From Isochrysis galbana (taxonomy: Eukaryota; Haptophyta; Isochrysidales; Isochrysidaceae), in the NCBI GenBank assembly GCA_018136815.1, contig CM030932.1, forward strand, positions 7,765,628 through 7,829,627: a DNA stretch of 64,000 nt, given 5' to 3'. Positions 8,820-21,179 of this stretch are shown here, piece after piece. Under the pieces are notes generated by a model that saw nothing but the letters and a program-made list of their open reading frames with translations, did no database searches and was not told where the DNA came from. Positions within the stretch are counted from its first letter, which is position 1. The number at the start of each line of letters is the position of its first letter. The translations under genes were made by a program, and so were the position numbers.

Positions 8820-11800
8820 TCACACTCGCGCTTCGAGCGCCATTGGGCCCCACCTCTCGATGGGCTTGATCTTCACCTCTGCTGCCGGGTCGCCCAACTC
8901 GATTCTAATTAGCCAATAAGCGGGCCACGCAACCATCAACGTACCATAGGCGAACCGGAAGAGGTATTCCGATCCCAGCAACACCGTGTAGGTATTGCTG
9001 CCCTTCGGTGCCAAGTATATGGGGAACTGGAGTACTCCGGCTAGGCAGTTGGCCAGCTTGCCAGTCGTCTTCATGATCAGGACCGGCGTCCACGTCGCCG
9101 CTCCTAGAATTGGTGCCAAAATGGTCGGCACCATCTTGAGCAAGTTTTCGACAGATGCCACGAGAGCAAAGGTCATCTTGATGGCGCTGCTCTTGGTGTT
9201 CACGAAGAAGATGGCTGTAAACACTCTAAACTTGCCGAAGACTGGAAAGGGGGGGGGGGGGGGAGGGGTTGCAGTGAAGGATAATGCGCACAGTCGAGGA
9301 CATGCCGGGTGGGGTGGGGGGGGGGCACCATTTAGGATCGAGCCCATCTGCTTGTACCACACGCTCGTGTCGACCACATTCTCGTATGTTTCCAGGTTGA
9401 ACGACTGAGCATCGGCGCATACTGTGCCTATCCATTCGGTCGTCGCGAACTGACTGATCAGCTTCCGGAGTAAGACGCTCGGTGCCGTCGCCTCGAGGGT
9501 TTGCAGCTGGAGGCGCTGATGCTTCGAGAGGACACGAACAAGTGTGCCGCCGAGGCACACAAAGCCGAGCTCGAGCGCTTGGATCGCCTTCTGCTCTTCC
9601 ACCTCCTTCTCGTCAGCAAGGGCAACCTCTGGAGGAACGGCCTTGCCAAGGTTTGCACGCTTGCTTGTGAGCACGTCGTACGGGGCGTTGTTCCACTCTT
9701 GGATACTGGTGGCGTACAGCATGCGTTGTGTGACGGGGTCGTCGAGCGAGTACGGGGCCCTGCCAATTGCGGCCTTGGCGGCAATCGTGCCAGGAATCGC
9801 AGCGAGTAGGCAGACCAAGTCCAGGATGGTAAGCTGGTCACCCGTGAGCTTCTTGTACAACCATGAGAGCACCGGGATGTGAAGCGGCGCATCGAGAAGG
9901 TCCATCATTGAAGGCATGTGGACGGCGACGTCGAACAGCTCGACGCCGACGGCCTCGACGGCATCGAGGAGGCCCACGCCGAGGATGCCCATGATGCGGA
10001 TGAGGATTTCGTCTAGGCTGAGGCTCGAGAATTGGTCGACGACCTGAACGCGCAGCCTCTCTGAGGCGCCGGCGACCGTGGCTTCCGCACCCTCCGCGAG
10101 CGCCACGAGCGCCTCAAGGACGGAGGGCGTCTCCTCCCTCTCGTCCTCGACCGCCTTTTGCTTGCTGGCGTTCCCCTTGTAGTGGTGGTTGCCCAGGTTG
10201 CCGGTCGCGCTGTCGTCCTTGCGCCCATCGTTGTTGAGGGTCTCGGCGGGCGTCTCCACGAGCGTTGGGATGGAGGCGAAGTCCTGCAGGTGTTTCTTGG
10301 CCTCCGCCATCGTGTGAACAAAGTCTGCCTTGGCCGCCGTTAGCTTGGAGTTGAAATCCTCCGTCACGAGGAGCACAAACCGCTTCATCACCCTGTGCGT
10401 CACCACGATGTCCTGCCAGCCGAAGAGGAACATGAGCAGCTGCAGCACCTTGCCAACGACAACCCCAATCGTCTTGTTGTAAACCTGCGCGGCAGTCGCG
10501 GCGCGGCGCGCGGGTTGGCCGCCGACGCGCGGCGTAGTGCGGGCGGGTGGGCGACCTGCGGTGGCATTGGCGCGCACCCAAACGACGGCGGCACCGATGG
10601 CCTCTAGGTCGCTGAGCACGGCCGAGAACCACTCGCCGGCGATGTTGCACACAAAGTTCCAGATCCCGCTACTGACGTCCTTGGCAATGTCAATGAACGC
10701 CTCCACGCCGGTCGCCAACCACATGAAGAGGTCGCCGACGTCCGAGAGCTTGAAGGTGACTCCTTTTAGGTGGGCTTCCTGGAAGGCTGGCTGGGTCGAC
10801 CTTCGCAGGTACCGGTGGCCGCGGTAGCCGCGGCGACCGAATGAGAGCGGGCGACCAGTGACGACGCTCTGTGACGCTGCGCTGAGCTTCAAGTTGCTGT
10901 CCGCCACTCGCTGCAGCTCGCCCGTCGGCGTGTCGGCCGGGACGAAATCGGTCTGCGTGCCGTCCATCGCGGTGATCTTGGCGGCCTTGAGCTTGTCGAC
11001 GGAGTCGAGCGCGCTGTTTCGTGCCATGGCTTGTCCCATGGGGTCCATATCGACGCTGGCGGAGGTGCCGACCCGCGTCGCCGCGAGCGCAGCCGTCGTG
11101 GCCACCGTCGCCTGGAAGCGCGTAGCTACCAGCGCGCTCGTGACCTCGACGATGGTGATGGTGCCCTCCTCGTCGGTCTGCACGCTGATCGGCTGCGGCC
11201 CGACAAGGTAGTACAGGTAGTTGATCGAGACGGCTGTGACGCTCGTGGCCGTGATCTGCACGACCACGCCGGGCGCCGCCTCGCCTGTCTCCGTGTCGAT
11301 GACCGTAAGCCTCGTGGTGAAGCTCTCCACCTCGTACGAGTCTTGCAGGGTCTCCGAAGGAGGGAGACGGATGGGCTCGCGCGTCCATAGGCCGGTGCTT
11401 GGTGTCTTGGTGTGCTTGAGTAGACCGTCGGCCGCGTGGGCGAAGAACGTGTTGGCGACGAACTTGCGGTCGAGATAGGGCGAGACGGCGTCGACGCCTT
11501 TGAGGATCGGGTACGGCACGCTCCATGCTGTCGGGTCGGCCACCTCGGACACGTCGCACTCCAGGTAGAAGACTTGATTGCTTCCGTTGAGACCCCATAG
11601 CGCCAGCATGTCGCCCTCCTCCGCTGCAAAGAGCTTGGTCACGCCGTACAGTAAGGCATCGGATGCCACCAGGCTCGCGACCGCGCCGTCCTTTTGGTTT
11701 GCGCTGGCGAGGTGGTAGACGCCCCCCGTCGAGGCGATGAACAAGTCGCTCTCGCCGTCTCCACTGCCATGGCGGGCGGCGGCGATCGCGTCGGGGACAA

Positions 11801-14800
11801 GCCCGTTGGGAAGGTAGAAGCGCATGACGCTCACGGGCGCTGAATAGTTGAACGGGTTGTAGAGCGGCGCGTAGACCATCTGTGCCGCCTCGCCGACTTT
11901 CCCAACGGTGTACACACCGTCAACCATCTGGTTGCGCGCGCGGCCCAGGACTGAGTCGTACGAGCCAGCCTCGAAGTCCGCCGCCACGTTGTGCTGCTCC
12001 CAGTTTGGCACGTTGTACCGCATGTTGACCCACCAGCGCGATATCAGCTGCAGCGCGTGATTCGGATCGCGCAGGATGTCGACGACGAAGAAGTTACCAG
12101 AGAGGGTGCTCGAGACACGTATGCCAACGATGACCAGCTTCTCCACCGTCACGTGCGCGTTGAAGGGGGCGCGTACCCAGTTGATGTCCTCGGTCCACGA
12201 CAGGTCCGAGTCGGAGTTGTTGGTACTGACGAAGAGGTGGCTCTCGCCGTCGACCTCGATTGACATGGCCAGCTGGATCGCGCGGTGGGTGGCAGCGGCG
12301 TCCTCGTACTGCGCGGCGCCAAAAGTGCTCACTTTTGCCTCGGCACCAGGGAAGTGCGTCTCCATCACCTTGCTCGAGAGGTTGCGCACCACCCAGCCGT
12401 GCGCCTCCTGGCCTGGGTCCTCCACCACGACGCGGAACTCGCCGTCCGTGCCGATGGCGAAGAGCAGCGAGGCGCCCTGCGAGGTCTGCAGCGCCTTGAA
12501 TGACTTTTGTGGCGCCAAGATGTCGGATTGCACGAAGTTCGTCATTAGCTCGGCAGAGCCAGTGATCTTGTACGACCTGGCATCCTCCTTTCTGTTGAAG
12601 TCAGGCTGGGGTGGAACCTCCGGCGCTGGCGCGGGAAGGAGCAGCAGCGAGGTCCCGACTTGCGTGTAATTGACCTGCGATCAGCGGAGGCAGGGGCCAA
12701 TGGGGGGTGGGCGTAGGGCGGTGGGAGAGTAGATGGGTGCGCAGTGCAGGGGGCGGTGCCGCGGCACGCTTGTCCGGCCGTCCACCTGAGTGATTAGGTC
12801 GCCGTACTCGGAGAAGAAAGCGTTGGTGGCTGCAAAGCTCTCGACGCCCGGGAACACCCACTGCGAATACCCATTGAGCGCGGATGTGAGCCCGCTCGCG
12901 AACGCCCACATGTGGGAGTCAAGCGAGGAGTTCAGGTGCTGGGCCGAGGATTCGAGGCCGCGCTTGAGGTCGTCCCCATCGGTCAGTGAGATGAGCCCTT
13001 TCGGGCTAAAGACGAAAGGGACCGAGCTGTCGACAATGCTCTTGGACTCGACGGCCTCGAGCTGACCGGCGGCGGTGACGCCGAGGCTATAAGTAAGGTG
13101 CAGCGTCTTGTCGTAGTAGTTTTTCTTGGGCAGGTCCTGCGGCCGTCCGGGCGATAGGGGTGGGGGGGGGAGGGGACAAGGCGGAGGCCACACCCCGCCA
13201 CCGGGCGGGGCGTTTGGCGCAGTCTGCCTGCGAGGGCGCTGGCGCCCGCGGCGGGTGGGCTGATCAGCTGGGGCGTGGCACGCACGGTGTACTTGCCCAG
13301 CCAAGCCTCGGTGTGGTCGAACTCCATCTGGGCGACGGTCTGGGCCGTGATGAGGATGGTCTTGCCCTGTAGATACACCCGGCCGTAAACGACAATGTCG
13401 TACTCCATGTGCACTTGCAGCGTCTTGAGCGAGTCGTGCGCATTGGCCGACTTGCGGATCCAGCCGTACTGCATGGTCAGGACGAGCCACGAGCCATCCG
13501 CCTGCTGCTCGGGCGGATCGACAACGACGAAGCTCGTCGGGGACGACGACATGGTCACCCATGGGTTGTAGATTGTCACCGACCACGTGTGGCTGTCCAT
13601 CCGCACGTTTGTGTCCCAGCAGAGCCGTACCCCAGGCACCGACAGCAGGCCCTGCATGTAGCTGACGAATTGGCTCCGGCGCACCGCGATGACGCCAGCG
13701 ATCTGAGAGACGTCCTCTAGGGCGACCCAGTTCCACGGGAAGCTGAGGGGGTGGGCGGGAGCAGGCAGTGGTAGGTGCGGCGCCATCCAGGGCGGCGAGC
13801 GCGTGCAGTGCAGCCGGCCGCGGGCGGCTGGGCGGAGCCCCACCCCTGGAGCGGCGGCGGCGTGGACGCCGTGGTGCATAGGTACGTGAGGCACGAGGCC
13901 GGACTCGAAGTGGCCTGGTTGGCCACCAGGAACGGCGACGTGGCGAGCTGCATCGTCTCGAGGCTGAGGGTGGACGTGGCGATCGGCTCGTCAACCGTGA
14001 AGCTGTACGAGAAGACGGGCTCGCCCGTCTGCCGCATCTGATTGAAGTAGGCGCTCGCGAAGACGCTGGACATAAGCTGCCACACGGGCGAGAAGGCCTC
14101 GTTGTCGCTCACGTCGGGCACGTACGGCTGCGCCGTAAGAAGCAGGGTGTTTAGGTTGAGCAGTAGCCGTTGGACGCCAAAGGCGCCGACACCCACCTCG
14201 TGGATCAGGCTGTCCATCTGCGCGACCACCGCCTCGGGCAGCTCGGCGTTCGGGTCGATTGCGACTTGCGTCAGGTCCACGTTATACAGGTAGTACCACG
14301 GCTTGGCGCCCGGGCCGGACGGCTGCGACTGGTTGATTGCTACTGCGCGGAAACCGATGTACCTAATGCCGACGACCTGGAACTCGGAGCACGTGAGCGT
14401 GTACTGGACGGGCGAGTTGGTATGCTCGCCGAGAACGATGAGCGCCGGGTACTCATCGATGGGCACGGGCGGCAGGCCGCCCGTCGCCTTGAACGCGCCG
14501 GCGAAGCCCACCTCGGCCAGTTTGCGCACCTGCTCGTTCTCCTCGTTGGCACCGTCCGGCAGCTCAAACGGGTCGGCTCCCGCCTTGAGCACGAGTTCGT
14601 CGTAGTCGATTTCCTCCAGTGCTCCTGTAGTGGTATAGATGTAGCAGTGGCGCTCTTGCTGGCTGGGGTGCGCGTACAAGAAAGATTTCATCTGCGCATC
14701 GATTGCGATCTGAGTGAGCGCGACGACGACATCGAGAGATTCACTGCCGAAAGAGGAGAGGTTCGAGGCGTTACCAGAGGCAGTGGAGGATGTAGAAGGT

Positions 14801-14874
14801 TGGGTTGAATCGTCCTTGGAAAGCTTGGATGGGCCGAGCGCGGCGTGCGTGGATGTGGAGGCGGAGCAGCCCAT
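8820..14874 (-). CDS. Large uncharacterised membrane-associated protein, five exons, about 1854 residues
   Basis: Exons 14874-13886, 13742-13286, 13136-12786, 12674-9329 and 9241-8820 join in frame at GT-AG introns (total 5565 bases). The start ATG (14874) gives MGCSAS, a Gly-Cys N-terminus of the kind that is N-myristoylated and palmitoylated; the in-frame sequence upstream is low complexity and treated as leader. Residues about 1-600 are an alpha/beta region I cannot place. About 640-980 contains repeated beta-strand blocks (SLLFAIGTDGEFRVVVEDP, SHLFVSTNNSDSDLSW, DLFIASTGGVYHLA), suggesting a beta-propeller. About 1000-1090 resembles an Ig-like domain (TRLTVIDTETGEAAPGVVVQ). Then come helical segments (FLFGWQDIVVTHRVMKRFVL) and a hydrophobic C-terminus with several possible membrane spans. 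I do not recognise the family; no catalytic motif is evident. Codon third positions are GC-rich throughout. Confidence 0.82.
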
Positions 14875-16837
14875 TGCGGGGTCGGCCAGGGGGAGAGGGG
14901 GGAAAGAGGTGGCGAGGGGATGAACGGGACCGTCCGCCGCGAGCGAACTTATCTCTAATGGTGCCCTCTCTTCTCTCTCACCTCCTATGTCACCTCCTCC
15001 CACGCACTCATTCTCTCCTCCCAGAATGTCTGCCTCCCCGCCCCCGTCTCCCTCTCTCATCCCCGCTTCTTTTGCCCGCGCCGCCTTCCTCTCCTCGCCC
15101 CGCCTTGTCTTCTTCTCCTCGCCCCTCCCCCCTCCCCCTTCTGATTGTGCTTCCTCGGCCCTTGTTTTCCCACACTCGTGACCCCCCCATGGGCCCCCGC
15201 ACACAGCCCACACGCATTAGGCACCCACCAAACAAACATCGTAACTCTAGGGTCAAGTGGAATTTAATTCAAGGCAAGAGAGTCGAACAAGGTCAAACCA
15301 CCGGGGAAGAGGGCGGGAGAAGAGGCTGCATCATCGTCGCGACTCCCGGCTGGGAACTCTCACTTAGATCATCCTTGTGTCCAGCTCCATCAATGGAAAT
15401 CAAGGGGGGGTAGTGCTCTAGAGTATTCTACGGGGACTGCAGAGGGAGTCGAATCGCTGTTGAGGCGCCGTCGTTGTGGATGAGTCGTCTTGCAAAAGCC
15501 AGATGCAGAGCTTTGCACAGCAGACACTTTGCCCACTTTTATGAAGCCATCGAAGCCATCGACAACGAAGTTTATACTACTAGTAGTACATATTACATAT
15601 TACTCCACCCATGGGCCATGTGTGACGAATTGGGCTGACCCATTGGGTCTGAGGGCTGAGGGCAATGAGGGGGGGGGCAAGCCGGCGGCAGGCGCGGCGG
15701 AGGGAACGATTTCGGAGACGCTGACGGGTTGAAGCCTGTCAGCAGAGGAAGGCTGGAAGGCGGGCTTGGGCTTGGGCGAGGACGAGGAAGAGGAAGAGGG
15801 AGGCGGCGAAAGGGACATCGAGCGAGCGGCGAGAGCCGAGGGCGAGCGAGGGGAGGGGAGGGCAGTGATGGCAGGGGCTGGCGAGCTAGCGAGGAGAGGA
15901 GAGGAGGGGCTATAAGGGTATGAGTGGTAGACGAGAGCGAGACGACGAGAACGAGAGCGAGAGCGACGGATGAACGACTGACGACAGGACGACGGACACA
16001 GACACCCAAGAAACACTCCGACTCTCGTCCCTTGACTTTTCTCACGTAACTCAACGCAAATCAAACCCGCAAACTCTCCGATTCCGATTAGACGGCGACG
16101 GGCGACGGACAACGACAACGATCAGAGGTCAGAGTCAGAGGGCGATCTATCGGCGATCTCCTCTAGGGATGGAAGGGGGGTGCCGGCGGGAGGGAGGGGA
16201 GGGCTAGGGCTTGGCGGAAATGTCTCGTTTTTTCAGCCCAAATGTCTCTCAGAAATGGGCGAGACATGTCTCGTCCTGCAGCCCAAATGTCTCGTAAAAT
16301 GTCTTGCAGTTCAGTTTTTTTTTTCGTGGTGCGCAGCGCTTGTGGGCGCGTTGGGCGGTAGGGTGTTTGCTCATTCAGCCATCTCAAGCCATCTATAGAC
16401 GATAGAGATAGCGTTGCAAATACGCAAATATATACCTTCTAAAAGCTCTCAAATCACATATACATACACTCTACACTAACCACCTCACACTTTACTCATC
16501 AAACACCACGCTTGTTGCTATTGTAGCGCAACATCACAGACGCTTCAATAAAGACGAAGCACGAACAGAAGGAAACATACATGCAACGCGCTCACTCACC
16601 GCTCACCGCGCGCGCGTGCAGCCCTCTGTTCCTGACATAGGGGTCTCCTATGCTAGAAACACGGTGAAAAACACTGTTTTTGACTTCCGTAGAAACACAC
16701 TGTTCCTGTGTTTATTAACACCTAGGCAGAGCGCCCCCATTGTCGATTGTCCCCTATTTTAACAATAGGATTTGTCGTACTAAGGTTAAAGATGAAATGC
16801 ATGAAGCTGTGCGGGTGGGGCGGGCGGCGGCGGCGCG
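14875..16837. other. Divergent intergenic region between the large gene and the golgin
   Basis: This stretch of nearly 2 kb should contain the promoters of two divergently transcribed genes. 14950-15180 is pyrimidine-rich on the plus strand (CTCTC, CCTCC). Minus-strand frames at 15600-16118 are Ser/Pro/Arg-rich and not supported as genes. 16200-16320 carries a small cluster of AAATGTCTC words. 16640-16710 carries AAAAACACTGTTTTTGACTT and related words that recur near 23310-23400 and 38980-39040. 16380-16560 is AT-rich and gene-free. No TATA box can be assigned with confidence. Confidence 0.5.
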
Positions 16838-19800
16838 ATGGACGAGCTTTTCAAATCTCTCGGCGACGCCGCCGAGTCACTACAGCGCTCCGTAGCGAGC
16901 GAGATCCAAAAACAGAGCGAGGTTCTAGCCCATGAGTACGACCGCTGCGCTTCTACCCCCACTGCATCCGCACCCTCTCTCAGCCGCTTTGGCGATCTCT
17001 CTGCCTTCTCGCCAGCTGCCTTCACCAATGAGGCCCTCCACTCTGTCAGCAGCAGGCTGGCTGAGACGATCCGCTTCCCGGGCGAGGGGGAGCATACGGG
17101 GAATGACGACACTACGCCGCCCAGCTGTGGCCTCGGCAGCGCGCACCCAACTCTGCGATCATCTGGCATGGAGGAGGACGAGGAGCACGTAGCAGCAGAA
17201 GTCAGTCTTGCAGAGGCAGTGGAACCTGAAGCAGCCATCCCCGCTGTGGCACACGTGGTCGAACCAGGGCCTCTTGCTGAATTGGCAGAATCTTCTGTCG
17301 GTACTGCTGCGAGGAATGTTGAGCTGGCGCTTGAAGAAAGACTTTCCTGGCCTGCCGCTGAAGTGTGCAACACAAGACACCACACAAGTGTTGAGGACAC
17401 GAGGTCACCCCTGAGTACTACGGTAGTGGCACAGTCACGGTCTGCGTGCGTTCCGCTAGCTAGTCAGGTCACTGCGGACAGCATTGACCGGCCGCTTGTG
17501 GGGGGAGTCAATGCATATGATGGTCGGGAAGTTGACGATGAAGGCTGTGAGGAGGGCAGCACAGTGCCGGTGAGGAAACTGGAGGATGTGGCTCAGACTA
17601 CATCTAGCGCTTGGGTAGTAAGTGAGCCCGTGGTCGTGGCAATCGGGACAGAAGGGATCGCTAACACACCTCAGAGATCACGAACCGAAGCGGGTGGCTC
17701 GAGTGGTGTCTCTGAGGGAGGGCCATGCGCCTCGTCGCCTGATCAGCCTGAGCTTCTAGGCTCCCCTCCTGACCATATTCAAGGCACGTTACCAGAGAGT
17801 AATAGACCGTTTCAGCTGGGCGACACTCTGTTCGAAGGCGGCATGGCACCCGATGACGAAAATGTCGGACCGTTGCTGCGGGGCGGAGCAGTGCCTGCCT
17901 TTCGCGGAGAGGAGCTCAGCTCAAGTGATTACCTGGAGAGCTGCGGTTTGGCACCCCCGCTGGCTGCGGCACTTGCAGCGACCATTCGCAAAGGGGACCA
18001 AGCAGGCTTACGCCTTGAGATCCTTGAGCAGCAGAACGAGGAGCTGCGAAGACGTAATAACGAGCTTCAGTATCGCAAAGGCGAGCTTGAGGCTCAACAG
18101 AGGGATGATGCGGCAACGGCGATTTCTGGATGGGAGAGAGGCGCAGATTCGCTTTTGATAGCCGACGCAACCGCAGCCATCGAGGCAGCGGAATCTAGAG
18201 CGCGATCTGCGCAGACGGAAGCAGCAAGGTTCAATGAGGAACGCACCGCTCTGTATCATCATAACAGTGAGCTCAAAGCGGAGCTGAATCGGATCTCATC
18301 TATGGCGAAAAATAAAGACGAAGCGGTGACGGCAGAACGAAAAGCCTTACACGAGGCGATGCAGCTAGCAGCACTTGATGCCACATGGCGGTCTGAGATG
18401 TCACAGCTAGAAGCTACTACTGCTGGGGAACTAGCAAGGGTCGATCGCCAACGAGCGGAGGCCGAGACAGCTAGGGCCCAAGCGGAGGCGCGGTTGGCTC
18501 AGCTACGGATTTCGGTCGAGGCAGAGATTGCCTCCGCAGTGAAGCGTGCGGTTGCGGATTTTCAGAGTGCTTCGGCTGCCACTGCGGCGAGTGCAACAAC
18601 AAAAGTTGAGAGGGCTGAGGCGCGTGCAGTGGAGGCCGAGGCGAGAGCGGCAGACGCGGAAGCAGAAGCTCTCTCTGCACGGGCGGCCGTGGGAGAGGTC
18701 ACAGAGGACGTGAAGGGTTTGAGTGAGGCTGCAACGTATGTGGATGATTGCCACAGCGCAAGAGAAGCGGAGCTGAAAGAAGCGCTCCAAGCATCACAGA
18801 ATGAGTTGACGAGTGTCCGGACACACCTAGAAGCGGAGCTGGAAGCAGCGCGCTCCGCGCTCGCATTAGCTGCTGTAGATACAGAAAATCGGCTCGCTGC
18901 ACTGGCGGCAGAGTTGGCTCGATCTTTCGACGAGGTCGAGAGAATGCGTGCCGCAGCAGAAGTTGCAGAGGCAGCCCGGGATCAATTGTTCGAGGAGGCG
19001 CATAAATTGCAGCGCGAGGCGGCCGCGCTGCGGGAGGCTGCGCGCTCACGAGAAGCGGAGCGCGCAAAAGCTGAGGCAGCGGCTGCGACAGCTGTCGAAA
19101 CAGCCGCGGCAGCATTGATAGAGAAAGAGCAGCTCTACTCCGAGGCGGCGACTTTGCAAGCAGAAGTTGCGCGACTGCGACGGGCTGTTCCACCCTTGGG
19201 GTCCGCTGCTGGTGCCGCAGCAGTCCGCGCGGCACTGGGTGGTGGCGACAACGTTGCTGAATCGGTGTCCATCATGGGAACCGTAGAGGCCGGGGCAAGC
19301 CCGGCTGTTGGTAGCAGCGGTACATCGACGGGGCGGCGCGATGGTGGAGGTGGGTTGGATGCAGAGAAGTATCGATACCTCAGGCAGGTGAGAGGCACCC
19401 TGTTGCGCGCTTGCAACTAGAGGTGACAGAATTTAGCCCCTCTCCCCCTGCAGAGCTGCATGTGGACCGCTCTCTCCCATCCATGTGTGCAGGTGACCAT
19501 CAATTTTCTTGAGGCCCCCGAGGAGATGCAGCATGAACTCTGGCCACCCATCGCAGCCGTTCTCGAGCTCTCGCCTGAAGAGGTTGATCGCATTGGTACT
19601 GCGCGCCTTGTGCAAAGGTCTTGTTCCTTATCCCTCGTCTTGGATATTCTCACCGACCCCACCGCTCTCGCCGTGACGCACCCGAAAGTGCATGCTGCGC
19701 TGACTACTGCGGCTAGAAGTCTTGCGGCTGGTGCAGCTACATTGCCTGCACTCGCAACGCAGGCACTAGCCGCTGCTGTTGACGCCGCCCCAGGAGCCAT

Positions 19801-19918
19801 CGCTAACGTGACAGCGGCACTCCATCGTGTACGCAATCACGGCGGGAGTGGTGGCAGTGGTACCTCACAAGAGCGGCCGCCTAATACTGCGGGCGTCCCA
19901 CAGCCAGATGTTGTTTGA
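16838..19918 (+). CDS. GRIP-domain golgin (coiled-coil Golgi tether)
   Basis: Two exons (16838-19387 and 19493-19918) joined at a GTGAGA...GTGCAG intron encode about 991 residues. Residues 1-390 are acidic and low complexity. From about 395 to 800 there is a long coiled coil (EILEQQNEELRRRNNELQYR, later long Ala/Glu/Arg heptads). The junction of the exons creates the GRIP domain: KYRYLRQ, then VTINFLEAPEEMQHELWPPI and AAVLELSPEEVDRI. The intron therefore interrupts the GRIP domain itself. GRIP domains bind Arl1-GTP at the trans-Golgi network; the invariant aromatic residue is Tyr in KYRYLR. About 110 residues follow the domain, an Ala-rich tail longer than in most golgins. Function in vesicle tethering is inferred from the family. 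Confidence 0.9.
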
Positions 19919-20389
19919 CGGGCGGATCGAGCCTATTCCATGCATGCTGCATCCGAGTAGGCGACGATGGAAGAATCGGCACCGACACGAAAGCAGCTTG
20001 GCCTAGGGTTGACTTCTCTCGCCACGTTGTATTGATACACAGCCGCCTTTTGGGCGTGCAAAGCATGGCCGCCCAGCTGCAACGACGCCGCCCCTCCGCC
20101 TCCCCCCTCCCTCCACTCGTGTAGTGGGACCGCTTCATCGGTGTTGATTGGGCTCGCAACCACCGCTCTAAAGTATAACCCCCGCGTGCGGAGGTGTCGT
20201 CGAGGGCAGGTAGATATGGAGCCGAGTCCTCAAACATCTCCCTGATTCTATCTGTGGTCGCGCGTCACACTGTGCTGCCGCTCCGCAGCCTCCCCCCCCC
20301 CCCCCCCCGGCGAGGCGGCACAGTTTCTTGCCTCCCCACACCCTTCGCTTTCCTACTAACACTAACGGCGGAAGCACCTACCAAGGCGA
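19919..20389. other. Intergenic sequence downstream of the golgin
   Basis: No gene is seen. It contains a C run of 18 or so bases at about 20290-20308, one of many homopolymer tracts in the window, and leads into the LINE remnant. Confidence 0.5.
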
Positions 20390-20690
20390 TGAACAGTGAC
20401 GACGATATCGAAGGGATCATCCTTAACCTTAACGGCGCCGAGGGAATTATAAGCCAATGCGCGGACGACACTCAGCTACTAGCCCCGAACTTTCGCAGCT
20501 TAGTGAAGTCGTTGAAATTGGTAGACCGCTATGCAGCAGGCCTTCTTGCAGCAAACTAAACATATCTAAAGTCGAGGGGCTCAAAATGGGATCACTACGC
20601 AAGAAAACCCCCCAGAGAGTTTCCAACACTTCAAATGGCTCAAAGCTGACGAATACCCCACGATCTTGGGAGTCCCCTTAGGTTAAATTA
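20390..20690 (+). pseudogene. LINE (non-LTR) reverse transcriptase fragment
   Basis: In one frame this reads GAEGIISQCADDTQLLAPNF, then RSLVKSLKLVDRYAAGLLA and a stop. In a shifted frame it continues as KLNISKVEGLKMGSL, and then in another as KWLKADEYPTILGVPLG. This is the order of a LINE reverse transcriptase palm and thumb: the ADD catalytic motif, the SGL-LN-K-E-G segment, and the Y-LGVP-G motif. At least two frameshifts and a stop codon interrupt it, so it is dead. A and C residues around the ADD motif are intact. No upstream endonuclease is attached. Confidence 0.8.
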
Positions 20691-20939
20691 GTTTTCTAAT
20701 GAAAGTTAGGTACCGCATGTACCATGTATGCTCCACAAGCGTCACAAGCGCACAATGAAAAACACCGGAAGATTCGGGGCTAACACCTTCACGCACCTTC
20801 TATGGACCCGGTATGTATTACCTCTCTACCGACATCGCCCCCACGTCCCTTCTTTCCATCTCCTTCCCTTCCCTACTCTTCCCACCTTCGTTCCTTTGTC
20901 TACGGTCTCCGAGGTCCGGCAAGAGGGGTTGGAGCAATA

Positions 20940-21142
20940 GCGATACGGGCTGGCCGCGACGGGGCCGCCCAGGGCGAGCGAATTAGGGCCGAGCCCGTGG
21001 GGGGGAGAGAGTGGGTCAACAGGGCATTCTGCTCTTGGCATGCCAGGAGGATGGGGGGTTCCTCCTCCGCAGCAGGGGAGGGGTGGAGGGAGGGGGGGGA
21101 TCGTGCCCCCCCATGGGTGAACCAATTATAAACTTAGTTCTT
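20940..21142 (+). repeat. Dispersed repeat family R1, copy B (3' part)
   Basis: This copy contains GGCATGCCAGGAGGATGGG, a GGGGAGGGGTGGAGGGAGG block, ATCGTGCCCCCCCATGGGT and then AACCAATTATAAACTTAGTT, at which similarity to the other copies stops. It ends about 40 bases downstream of the TauE gene's stop codon on the opposite strand, and so could form part of that gene's 3' flank. Confidence 0.75.
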
Positions 21143-21179
21143 GGCTGCAATTGTACCTTCCGGCCACGAGTTTTTCTTT

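Noticed and set aside
14875-15213. In-frame N-terminal extension of the large protein
   Set aside because: Low-complexity Gly/Glu/Arg sequence; the internal ATG at 14874 gives a sensible MGCS start.
15600-16118. 172-codon minus-strand Ser/Pro ORF
   Set aside because: Composition-driven, no domain, overlaps a second open frame.
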